Source: Pseudomonas baltica (GTDB lineage: Bacteria; Pseudomonadota; Gammaproteobacteria; Pseudomonadales; Pseudomonadaceae). Taken from it: DNA of 64,000 nucleotides. A program made the translations under genes and the position numbers. Each line of letters starts with the position of its first letter. The first letter of the stretch is position 1. This document shows, one piece after another, positions 1 through 6,813 of the stretch. Under the pieces are notes generated by a model. That model saw only the letters and a program-made list of their open reading frames with translations, made no database searches and was not told the DNA's origin. The DNA is taken from NCBI RefSeq assembly GCF_031880315.1, contig NZ_CP134771.1:3436501-3500500 (forward strand), read 5' to 3'.

Positions 1-1159
1 GGGTGTGTTTGCTCAGCTTGCCATTGGGGTTGTCCAGCAAGGTGCCGGCAGCGGGCAGGCAGAGCTCGAGATTGGTGTGGTCCTTCTGGTAGTTGGCCAG
101 CAAGGTCAGGCTGTTGTAGTCGTCGAAGTTAAGGGTCATCGACGGCGCTACGTACAGGCGATCGTCCGGCACGTGATCGGTCTGGGTATCGGATTCGCGA
201 CCGAACATGACCATGCGGCCCAGCACGGTGCCGCTGTCGTTCAGTGGCCCGGACACATCAATGCCCAACTGCCGGCGATTGTTGCTGCCGTAGCTCAGTT
301 GCACCTCGCCCTGAGACTCGGTAGTTGGCCGTTTGCTGACCAGATTGACCAACCCGCCCGGCGCATTTTCGCCATAAAGAATGGACGACGGCCCGCGGAA
401 AATCTCTACCCGCTCCAGGCCATAGGGTTCGGTGGTGGTGTCGTAACGGTTGCCCTGCACCCGCAGGCCGTCGCGCAGCAGACCGTACCCATAATCGGTA
501 GCGTTGAAGCCGCGGATAAAGAACAGGTCACCGGCCAGGCTGTCGCCCGCCGCGAAGGGAGGCGCGAAGATACCAGGCACGTAGCCGAGCACTTCGGTGA
601 GGCTCTGGGATTTTTGGTCCTTCATGCGCTGCGCGGTGACCACCGAGACCGAGCGTGGGGTCTCGGACAGCGCCGTACTGGTCTTGGTGGCGGCGCGACT
701 GCGGTCGGCCTTGTAGCCTAGGTCAGGCTCGGCGTATTGCCCCTGTATCCCCGGGGTGGAGGAGTCGATACGGGTCGGCGCGAGATTGACCGCGTCACTG
801 ACGGGCACGGCTTGCAGGATATAACTGCCCGGCGCCTGACTGGCGGCCTGCAGCCCGGAGCCTTGCAGCAACGTGGCGAAACCCTGGTCCACCGAATAAC
901 TGCCCTGCAGCCCCTCAGTGCGGCGATTGGCCGTCTGGCCGGGCGCGAACGAAAGGATCACATTGGCCGAGGCGGCGAACTGGCTCAGGGCCTTGTCCAA
1001 TGGGCCGGCGCCGATGCTATAGCTCTGCGTCGCATTGGCGGCGTAGGCACTCCCGCTGAGCAGCGGCAACAGGCTGGCGCTACTTATCAACAGGCCGTAG
1101 GCGACGCAGTGTCGGGAAAGATGCCGGCGGGCAGACAAAGTCACAGGGGGAAAGCGCAT
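1..1159 (-). CDS. TonB-dependent siderophore receptor, 3' part outside the window
   Basis: Outer-membrane receptor that imports a ferric chelate with energy from TonB-ExbBD. The reading frame starts at the ATG at 1159 and stays open to the window edge, giving the first 386 residues of a protein that in this family is usually 700-850 long. Residues 1-40 are a signal peptide ending SAYA. Residues about 42-118 are an STN (secretin/TonB N-terminal) signalling domain, and the plug domain begins near residue 163 (ALSETPRSVSVVTAQRM) and continues through FIRGF and ERVEIFRGPSS. The STN domain means it belongs to the transducer class that signals to a FecR/FecI pair, and such a pair lies directly upstream on the same strand. 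The ligand cannot be told from this part. Confidence 0.93.
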   Translation of the reverse strand, partial: MRFPPVTLSARRHLSRHCVAYGLLISSASLLPLLSGSAYAANATQSYSIGAGPLDKALSQFAASANVILSFAPGQTANRRTEGLQGSYSVDQGFATLLQGSGLQAASQAPGSYILQAVPVSDAVNLAPTRIDSSTPGIQGQYAEPDLGYKADRSRAATKTSTALSETPRSVSVVTAQRMKDQKSQSLTEVLGYVPGIFAPPFAAGDSLAGDLFFIRGFNATDYGYGLLRDGLRVQGNRYDTTTEPYGLERVEIFRGPSSILYGENAPGGLVNLVSKRPTTESQGEVQLSYGSNNRRQLGIDVSGPLNDSGTVLGRMVMFGRESDTQTDHVPDDRLYVAPSMTLNFDDYNSLTLLANYQKDHTNLELCLPAAGTLLDNPNGKLSKHT

Positions 1160-1270
1160 GGTGGTTTTCGGCTCTGGAGGGGTGACAGATGTTCGCGTTG
1201 ATCCGCGGTTATCTGTAGGGCCGCGCCAGCGTTGAAAAAGATAACCGGCCTGTGGATTATTTTTAGATCA

Positions 1271-1345
1271 AGCGCTTCGCAGGCAAGCCTTGCGCCCACA
1301 GAAGCGTGCTGGACGTTTGTAGTAGCAAGGTTTGCCCGCCAATAG
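1271..1345. repeat. REP-type inverted repeat
   Basis: Two imperfect, inversely oriented copies of the Pseudomonas REP core (left arm CAGGCAAGCCTTGCGCCCACA, shortened here to its recognisable GGCAAGCCTTGCGCCC; right arm AGCAAGGTTTGCCCGCC) flank a short spacer. It lies between the receptor gene and fecR. Confidence 0.6.
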
Positions 1346-1380
1346 GCTCACCGCCAATCGTCCGCGAAGCTGTCCAGTGT

Positions 1381-2325
1381 TCAGCGATGCTTGATGCTGA
1401 CCCAATAGCGAGTGAAATAGCTGACGGTGATAGGCAGTGTCGCTTGCAGATTACTCAGCACCGCATCGCTGTCATTGACCTTGAAGGTCCCCGACACCCG
1501 CAGACGTGCCGCTTGCGGCTCACAGCGCAGGGAGCCCGGCCGATAACGGTCCAGCTCCTCGGCGACCTCGCCAAGTGTGGCATCCAGCACGATCAACTGA
1601 CCATTGACCCAGGCCGCCTGGGACGCCGTATAGGGCTGATGAGGGGAGACATGCTGGCGGTCAAACTCCGCGCTTTCTCCGGCTTTCAGCCGTTGATCGT
1701 CGGCCGGCGCATCCCGTGGCGACAGGCGTACCTGGTCTTCGAGCACGCCGACCCGAGTGGCTGTGGATAACTGCCGAACAGAAAAAACGGTCCCCAGGGC
1801 CTGCACGCGGCCTTCGCGAGTTGCCACATACAGCGGGCGTGCATCACCGCGCTTACCGGTGCTGACCAGAATTTCGCCCTGCTGCAACGTGATCAGTCGT
1901 TGCTGAGAATCGTAGGAGATATCCACAGCCGTATCGGTATTCAGCTCGACCCGGGTGCCGTCGGGCAGTTCGATCGAGCGGTGCGCGCCCACTGCGGTGC
2001 GGTAGTCAGCCCATAGCGCGCCGGGGCTGATGCGATCCTGCACGCTCCAGCCCAGGTAACCCGTGGCGCCCACCAAGGCGAGCAGCTTGAGCACCTGGCG
2101 GCGCTGCTGACCAGCCGACAGCGCGCGGCGGCTGGCTTCCCGGGGCAGGGCGCCAAGATGGCGCTGCATCTGCTCCATTTGCTCCCACGCCAGGCGGTGC
2201 GCAGGGTCGCTGTCGAGCCAGCGTTGCCAGGCTTGGCGTTGCCGGTCGCTGGGCGCTTCGCTTTGAAACTGCACGTACCAGGTCGCAGCCGCTTCGACGA
2301 TCTTGCGCTGGTGCAGGCTGGCCAT
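1381..2325 (-). CDS. FecR-family anti-sigma / sigma regulator
   Basis: Inner-membrane regulator that relays occupancy of the TonB receptor to the ECF sigma factor. It has 314 residues. The cytoplasmic N-terminus (about 1-75; AATWYVQFQSEAPSDRQRQAW) is the DUF4880-type sigma-binding region, one hydrophobic segment lies near 78-96 (LLALVGATGYLGW), and the periplasmic FecR domain follows from about 107 (YRTAVGAHRSIELPDGTRVELNTDT). The C-terminal ~70 residues resemble the STN-like domain that contacts the receptor. The start codon abuts the stop of the sigma-factor gene, so the two are cotranscribed and probably translationally coupled. Confidence 0.92.
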   Translation of the reverse strand: MASLHQRKIVEAAATWYVQFQSEAPSDRQRQAWQRWLDSDPAHRLAWEQMEQMQRHLGALPREASRRALSAGQQRRQVLKLLALVGATGYLGWSVQDRISPGALWADYRTAVGAHRSIELPDGTRVELNTDTAVDISYDSQQRLITLQQGEILVSTGKRGDARPLYVATREGRVQALGTVFSVRQLSTATRVGVLEDQVRLSPRDAPADDQRLKAGESAEFDRQHVSPHQPYTASQAAWVNGQLIVLDATLGEVAEELDRYRPGSLRCEPQAARLRVSGTFKVNDSDAVLSNLQATLPITVSYFTRYWVSIKHR

Positions 2326-2832
2326 TCAGGACGCCGCCATGATCAGCGTGCACTCGGTGAACGCACGGATCATGTGCTTCTTGACCGTGGTCAGGGATAC
2401 ATCGAGCTGGGCGGCGATCTGTTGATAAGTCAGCCCGTCGAGTTGCGACAACAGGAATATCCGCTGAGTGCGGGCGCCGAGCATCGCCAATGTTTTATCC
2501 ACAGCCACCAGGGTGTCGAGAATAATGGCTTTGTCTTCTTCACTGGGGGCGACCTGTTCTGGGCGAGCGGCAAGGCTCTGCAGATAGGCCGACTCGATCG
2601 CCCGCCGGCGGTACCGATCGATCACCAGCCCACGGGCCACAGTGGCCAGATAATCCCGCGGCTCGCGGATCTGATCGGCGCTGCGCGAGCTGAGCATGCG
2701 CACGAAGGTATCGTGGGCGACATCGGCGGCATCGCTGGCGCAAGACAATCGTCCCCTCAGCCACCCTTGCAGCCAGTGGTGGTGCTGCTGATAGATACGC
2801 TGAACAGCGTCGGTGTGGGGGAGAGAGGGCAT
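2326..2832 (-). CDS. FecI-type ECF sigma factor
   Basis: Extracytoplasmic-function RNA polymerase sigma factor of 168 residues, the usual length for the iron-transport (FecI) group. Region 2 is seen in DAADVAHDTFVRML and YLATVARGLVIDRYRR, and region 4 in LSQLDGLTYQQIAAQLDVSLTTVKKHM, a helix-turn-helix that reads the -35 element. It is the first gene of a sigma factor, FecR, receptor series, so it very probably drives transcription of the receptor when the ligand is present. A Fur-box-like palindrome lies 14-38 bases before the start, which indicates iron repression. Confidence 0.93.
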   Translation of the reverse strand: MPSLPHTDAVQRIYQQHHHWLQGWLRGRLSCASDAADVAHDTFVRMLSSRSADQIREPRDYLATVARGLVIDRYRRRAIESAYLQSLAARPEQVAPSEEDKAIILDTLVAVDKTLAMLGARTQRIFLLSQLDGLTYQQIAAQLDVSLTTVKKHMIRAFTECTLIMAAS

Positions 2833-2845
2833 GGAAATGAGGTAC

Positions 2846-2870
2846 GCTAATGATAATGCCTATTATTAGC
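2846..2870 (-). promoter_or_regulatory. candidate Fur box
   Basis: The sequence GCTAATGATA-ATGCC-TATTATTAGC is an inverted repeat with 9 of 10 arm positions paired. It resembles the Fur consensus built from GATAAT units. It sits just upstream of the fecI-type gene, where the -10 region or transcription start would be expected. Confidence 0.65.
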
Positions 2871-2909
2871 TTTTGTTTACACATCTCACAATACCCTCGC
2901 TCAAACGGC

Positions 2910-4367
2910 TCAAGCGGCTTGCAGATGAAAGCGGAACACCGTCCCCGGCTGCATGGCCTCGATCAGTCGCACCTCGCTGCCATGCAGCTGCAGCATCCGC
3001 TGAACGATGATCAAGCCCAGCCCGCCACTCTCCCCCGGCGCCCGCTGCAAGGCCGAGGCCCTGGTGAATAAGCCCTTGCGCACCTGCGGTGACAGGCCTT
3101 GGCCGCTGTCCGCCACTTCGACCTGGACCCTGGGCAACTGCGCCTGCAGGCGCACCAGAATATGGGTGCCGGCCGGATTATGGCGGATGGCGTTGTCGAG
3201 CAAGTTGGTCAGTACCCGCTCAATCATGCCCAGATCAGCGCGCACCGCTGGAAGCACGGGTGGCATTTCTACTAAGAGCCGCTGCTGCCGTGCCTCAGCC
3301 GCCAACTCGAATTTCTGCATCACATCCTGCACCAGGTCGGGCAGGGCGAAGGGTTCGAGTTCGGGATGCACCAGCCCGGACTCCAGGCGCGCCAGCTCGA
3401 ACAATTCCTGAGCCAGGCGCCCGACCTTGCTGCTCTGGCCCAGGGCGATGTCCAGATAATGGCGGCGTTCTTCGGGAGTCAGGGTCTGGTCCTTGAGGCG
3501 CAAGGTTTCGAGGTAGCCGTGCAAGGAGGTGAGCGGGGTGCGCAGGTCGTGGGAGATGTTGGCGACCATGTCCCGACGCTGCTGGTCCTGTGTGGACAGT
3601 TCACGCCATTGCGCGGTGATACGCTGGCCCATCTGTGCGAACGCCGTGCGCAGGGTGGATATTTCATCCCTGTGGACAACTTCGCCGCCGCCCAGTGCAG
3701 CAGCGGCTTCACCATGAGGATCAAAGTTACCCACCGCCTGGGTCAGATCGCGCAATGGCCGGGTAATCAGGCGGAATGCGATCAGGCCCATGATCAGACT
3801 GAACAGGGCCATAAGCGCCATTGCCCAAAGCGTCGCCCGCAGTACCGAGTCTGTGGATATCGCGGCCACCAGGGCATCCCGGGCCTCTCCCTGCAACACC
3901 ACGTAAACATATCCGCCCTCCCGGCCGTTGACCGTTACCGGGGCAGCGCTGAACACCTTTTGTACCTGTGGATTACGCGGATCATCACCCAGGAGGGGTA
4001 GCGCCGCGCCGCTCAGATAGCGGGTGATCGGCGCCAGGTTGACGCGTTCCAACTGCACCTTGCCCGGTGGCGCCGCGTTGCCGACGATTCTTCCGTCTTT
4101 GGCCAGCAAATACACCTCTACGGCCGGATTCACCGCCATCAGCTTGTCGAACAGGCCGCGCACCGCTTCGGGCCGCCAGCCATCGACATCCATAAGCTGC
4201 GCGGTGTCGGCGATGTGCGCCGCCAGCCCTGTGGACAACTTTTGCACCACCACTTGTTCATGGCGATTGCTGGCGCTGATCTGCAGCCACACCGACACCC
4301 CGCTGCACGCGATCAGCAACAGGGCGAAGACCAGTGACAGACGCCGGGTCAGGCTGAGGCTTCTCAA
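2910..4367 (-). CDS. two-component sensor histidine kinase
   Basis: Membrane histidine kinase of 485 residues. Transmembrane helices lie near residues 10-29 and 178-200 and enclose a periplasmic sensor domain of about 145 residues with no recognised ligand motif. A HAMP linker follows (about 201-255), then the HisKA domain with phospho-acceptor His273 in ANISHDLRTPLTSL. The HATPase domain shows the N box NLLDNAIRHNP, the G1 box DSGQGLSPQ and the G2 box GGLGLIIV. The start overlaps the last four bases of the response-regulator gene, so the pair forms one operon. The input signal is unknown; the divergent neighbours (methionine-rich exported protein, then MsrA) suggest oxidant or envelope stress. 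Confidence 0.93.
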   Translation of the reverse strand: MRSLSLTRRLSLVFALLLIACSGVSVWLQISASNRHEQVVVQKLSTGLAAHIADTAQLMDVDGWRPEAVRGLFDKLMAVNPAVEVYLLAKDGRIVGNAAPPGKVQLERVNLAPITRYLSGAALPLLGDDPRNPQVQKVFSAAPVTVNGREGGYVYVVLQGEARDALVAAISTDSVLRATLWAMALMALFSLIMGLIAFRLITRPLRDLTQAVGNFDPHGEAAAALGGGEVVHRDEISTLRTAFAQMGQRITAQWRELSTQDQQRRDMVANISHDLRTPLTSLHGYLETLRLKDQTLTPEERRHYLDIALGQSSKVGRLAQELFELARLESGLVHPELEPFALPDLVQDVMQKFELAAEARQQRLLVEMPPVLPAVRADLGMIERVLTNLLDNAIRHNPAGTHILVRLQAQLPRVQVEVADSGQGLSPQVRKGLFTRASALQRAPGESGGLGLIIVQRMLQLHGSEVRLIEAMQPGTVFRFHLQAA

Positions 4368-5095
4368 GAGGTGCCCTCGGCGCCGATCGCAGGCTGGGCG
4401 CTGAATTTATAGCCGCGGCCCCAGACCGTGAGGATGCGCTGAGGGTTGGCCGGGTCCGCTTCGATCTTGGTGCGTAGCCGGTTGATGTGGGTGTTCACCG
4501 TGTGCTCGTAACCATCGTGCTGGTAACCCCATACCTCGTTGAGCAGATCCATGCGCGAGAACACTTTGTCCGGGTGCCGGGCGAAGAAGTACAGCAGGTC
4601 GAATTCCCGTGGCGTCAGGCCCAATGCCTTGCCATGCAGGAAAGACTCGCGGGCCAGCGGATCGATGGCCACGCCATGACTTTCCAGCAGGCCGGACTCC
4701 AGCCGGGCATTACGGGCCAGTGCATCGGTGCGGCGCAACAGGGCACGTACCCTGGCCACCAGCTCGAGCATGGAAAACGGCTTGGCCAGGTAATCATCCG
4801 CGCCCAGTTCCAGGCCGAGGATGCGGTGCACTTCGCTGGAACGGGCGCTGATGATGATGATCGGCGTGTAGCTGGCCATGGCCCGGGCGCGCTTGCAGAT
4901 CTCCAGGCCGTCGACGCCGGGCAGCATCAGGTCGAGCACCAGCGCGTCCCAGCTCTGCTGTTCCAGCAGTTGCATGCCTTTAGTGCCGTCGCTGGCGTGC
5001 TCGACCGCGTAACCCTCGTCCTTGAGGTGCAGGCGCAACAAGTCGGCGATGTGTGCATCGTCTTCTACGATCAGTACCCGCTTGGTCCGCTCCAT
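4364..5095 (-). CDS. OmpR-family response regulator
   Basis: DNA-binding response regulator of 243 residues. The receiver domain begins RVLIVEDD; the phospho-acceptor is Asp55 in LVLDLMLPG, and the conserved Lys lies in DDYLAKPFSM. The C-terminal winged helix covers about residues 135-235 (LTPREFDLLYFFARHPDKVFSR ends near the transactivation loop; HTVNTHINRLRTKIE is the recognition helix). An upstream in-frame TTG at 5137 would add 14 residues outside the fold, so the ATG at 5095 was chosen. It lies upstream of and overlaps the kinase gene, and is divergent from the MXKDX gene, a natural target. Confidence 0.93.
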   Translation of the reverse strand: MERTKRVLIVEDDAHIADLLRLHLKDEGYAVEHASDGTKGMQLLEQQSWDALVLDLMLPGVDGLEICKRARAMASYTPIIIISARSSEVHRILGLELGADDYLAKPFSMLELVARVRALLRRTDALARNARLESGLLESHGVAIDPLARESFLHGKALGLTPREFDLLYFFARHPDKVFSRMDLLNEVWGYQHDGYEHTVNTHINRLRTKIEADPANPQRILTVWGRGYKFSAQPAIGAEGTS

Positions 5096-5154
5096 TCGCC
5101 TGATTCTCGCCTTTTTGGAAAAGCCCATTGTGGCCAAGATCGGCCTGGGGAGTT

Positions 5155-5220
5155 GTCACATTTAATTTAACTTTGCGTGAGGACTTGGCGAAGGGCGTGC
5201 GCCGACTATAGCGGCACGCC
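5155..5220. promoter_or_regulatory. divergent control region between the regulator and the MXKDX gene
   Basis: Between the response-regulator start and the MXKDX start lie a TTTAATTTAA direct repeat (5161-5170), typical in spacing of OmpR-type half-sites, and an inverted repeat GGCGTGC/GCACGCC (5194-5200 and 5214-5220) whose loop contains TATA. This is the likeliest place for binding by the neighbouring response regulator. No footprint is known, so the call is tentative. Confidence 0.35.
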
Positions 5221-5251
5221 ACCTGGCGCCATCGACCCTACGGAGAACAAC

Positions 5252-5515
5252 ATGAACAAGCTGACTACTACCGCATTGACCCTGTTCCTGGCCATGGGGA
5301 CCGCGAGTGTCTTCGCCGCCGACGCCATGAGCAAGGATGCCACGCCCCAGGGCGCCATGAGCAAAGACAACGGCAGCATGTCCAAAGATGCGATGCACAA
5401 GGACAGCATGAGTAAAGATGCCATGAGCAAGGACGGCATGAAGAAAGATGCCCCCATGAGCAAGGACGCGATGAGCAAGGACAGCATGAAGAAAGATGCT
5501 ATGCCTAAAGAGTAA
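5252..5515 (+). CDS. secreted methionine-rich MXKDX-repeat protein
   Basis: An 87-residue protein with a signal peptide (MNKLTTTALTLFLAMGTASVFA) followed by a mature chain made almost wholly of MSKDA/MKKDA-type pentapeptides. This matches the family known as pentapeptide MXKDX repeat proteins. The mature part has 11 methionines in about 65 residues and no cysteine, and is rich in Lys and Asp, so it should be unfolded and soluble in the periplasm. An SD-like CGGAGA precedes the ATG. It is followed by an exported methionine sulfoxide reductase and preceded by a divergent two-component system. Methionine-rich exported peptides are known in other bacteria (MrpX of Azospira) as sacrificial scavengers of hypochlorous acid; a similar role is inferred here. 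Confidence 0.85.
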   Translation: MNKLTTTALTLFLAMGTASVFAADAMSKDATPQGAMSKDNGSMSKDAMHKDSMSKDAMSKDGMKKDAPMSKDAMSKDSMKKDAMPKE

Positions 5516-5540
5516 TCGCCCGTATGCAAGGCTTGCCGGG

Positions 5541-5608
5541 CTATTCGCGAGCAAGCTTTGCGCCCACAAGATTTGAGGTTCCGCGGGAGCAAGGCTCGCC
5601 CGCGAAGG
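5541..5608. repeat. REP-type inverted repeat
   Basis: Inversely oriented REP cores (TCGCGAGCAAGCTTTGCGCC and GGGAGCAAGGCTCGCCCGCG) separated by about 20 bases, between the MXKDX gene and msrA. It may act as a transcript-stabilising or attenuating hairpin between the two genes. Confidence 0.6.
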
Positions 5609-5652
5609 TGCCTTCAACATCACTACTCATCCATTGCCTCGGAGCACCTCCC

Positions 5653-6360
5653 ATGAATCTGCCCCGCAACTGGCGCCGTTTAAGCAAACCCCTGCAGTGG
5701 AGCGCGTTCGCCGCCACGCTGTTGGGCGCGTCCATCGCCCATGCCGAACAAGCGGTCATCATCCCCGCCCCGGTGCAGGATGAAACCCCCGGCAAAACTG
5801 TCCACAGTGAAACCGCCGTGTTCGCAGGCGGCTGCTTCTGGGGCGTGCAGGGCGTGTTCCAGCACGTCAATGGTGTGACCCAAGCGGTCTCCGGCTATGC
5901 CGGCGGCCAGGCGCAGACAGCCCACTATGAAGAAGTCGGCAGCGGTGAGACCGGGCATGCCGAGTCGGTACAGGTGACCTACGACCCGAGCCAGGTCACT
6001 TATGGCCAGCTGCTGCAGATCTACTTTTCGGTGGTCCACGACCCCACCGAGCTGAATCGTCAGGGCCCGGATAGCGGCACCCAGTATCGCTCGACGATAT
6101 TCACCAGCGATGCCGGCCAGCGGCAGATCGCTCAGGCCTATATCACCCAGCTCAATGGCGCCAAGGCCTGGTCCAAACCGCTGGTGACTACTGTCGAGGA
6201 CCTTAAGGGCTTCTATCCGGCCGAGGGTTACCACCAGGATTACCTGACCCAGCATCCCTACAGCCCCTACATCATGATCAACGACCAGCCGAAGGTGGCC
6301 GCCCTCGAGGCCACGTTCAAAGACCGTTATCGCGACAAGCCGGTGCTGGTTAACCCCTGA
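5653..6360 (+). CDS. msrA: exported peptide-methionine (S)-S-oxide reductase MsrA
   Basis: Reduces the S epimer of methionine sulfoxide in proteins. It has 235 residues. The first ~31 form a signal peptide (MNLPRNWRRL..., hydrophobic core, ASIAHA cleavage site), unlike the usual cytosolic MsrA, so it should act in the periplasm. The catalytic motif GCFWG contains Cys61, and GSGETGHAE, HDPT and YHQDYL are the other family signatures. Cys61 is the only cysteine in the whole protein: the C-terminal resolving cysteines of ordinary MsrA are missing, so an external thiol partner must regenerate it. GGAG lies upstream of the chosen ATG. The adjacent methionine-rich secreted protein is a likely substrate. 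Confidence 0.92.
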   Translation: MNLPRNWRRLSKPLQWSAFAATLLGASIAHAEQAVIIPAPVQDETPGKTVHSETAVFAGGCFWGVQGVFQHVNGVTQAVSGYAGGQAQTAHYEEVGSGETGHAESVQVTYDPSQVTYGQLLQIYFSVVHDPTELNRQGPDSGTQYRSTIFTSDAGQRQIAQAYITQLNGAKAWSKPLVTTVEDLKGFYPAEGYHQDYLTQHPYSPYIMINDQPKVAALEATFKDRYRDKPVLVNP

Positions 6361-6367
6361 TCAGCAT

Positions 6368-6392
6368 CGCCCCCGAGCATTTTTCGGGGGCG
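6368..6392 (+). terminator. hairpin after msrA
   Basis: A perfect 9-bp stem CGCCCCCGA/TCGGGGGCG with a 7-base loop starts 8 bases after the msrA stop. There is no following T-run, so it may work poorly alone or protect the 3' end. Confidence 0.5.
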
Positions 6393-6425
6393 AACCCCTC
6401 GCCATACCTCCCGAATTGCCAAATC

Positions 6426-6714
6426 TGTGGATTAAGCCCTGTGGAAAACCCTGTCTAAGCTCTGGTGATAACCAGGCTTCCTGGCTGTGGATGCCTACGC
6501 CTGTGCATAACCACCCATTTCATCCACAGGTTTAAGGCGCTTATCCCAAAGGCTCATTGGCACATGACCACAACCTTTTGAATCTCTGTACATCACGTAA
6601 ATAGAGGGCTGTGTAGATCTATCCACAGAAAATGGCCTGTGTATAAATAAACATAAAAACAAAGCTTTAATAAATTTCTTTCTTTTTAATTTCTATTACT
6701 CTCGATTATCCACA
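6426..6714. other. DnaA-box cluster with AT-rich segment upstream of mnmG (oriC-like)
   Basis: The 450-base gap between msrA and mnmG holds no gene. It contains three 9-mers that fit TTATNCACA: TTATGCACA on the minus strand at 6502-6510, TTATACACA on the minus strand at 6638-6646, and TTATCCACA at 6706-6714. Near matches lie at 6426, 6440, 6486, 6520 and 6619. Between 6638 and 6700 the DNA is very AT-rich (runs such as TAAATAAACATAAAAAC). Clustered DnaA boxes beside an unwinding-prone segment is the build of a replication origin or of a DnaA-regulated promoter. In E. coli oriC adjoins mnmG; in Pseudomonas the established origin is next to dnaA, outside this window. The mnmG promoter must also lie here. 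Confidence 0.6.
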
Positions 6715-6813
6715 GCTGGTTATTTTTTGTGCAGACGGGTTCCTTAGACCGGGACCAAGCCCTATACTTGTCGACTATCCCAATTACCCACAGAGACAGG
6801 CACGAGGTGCGTG

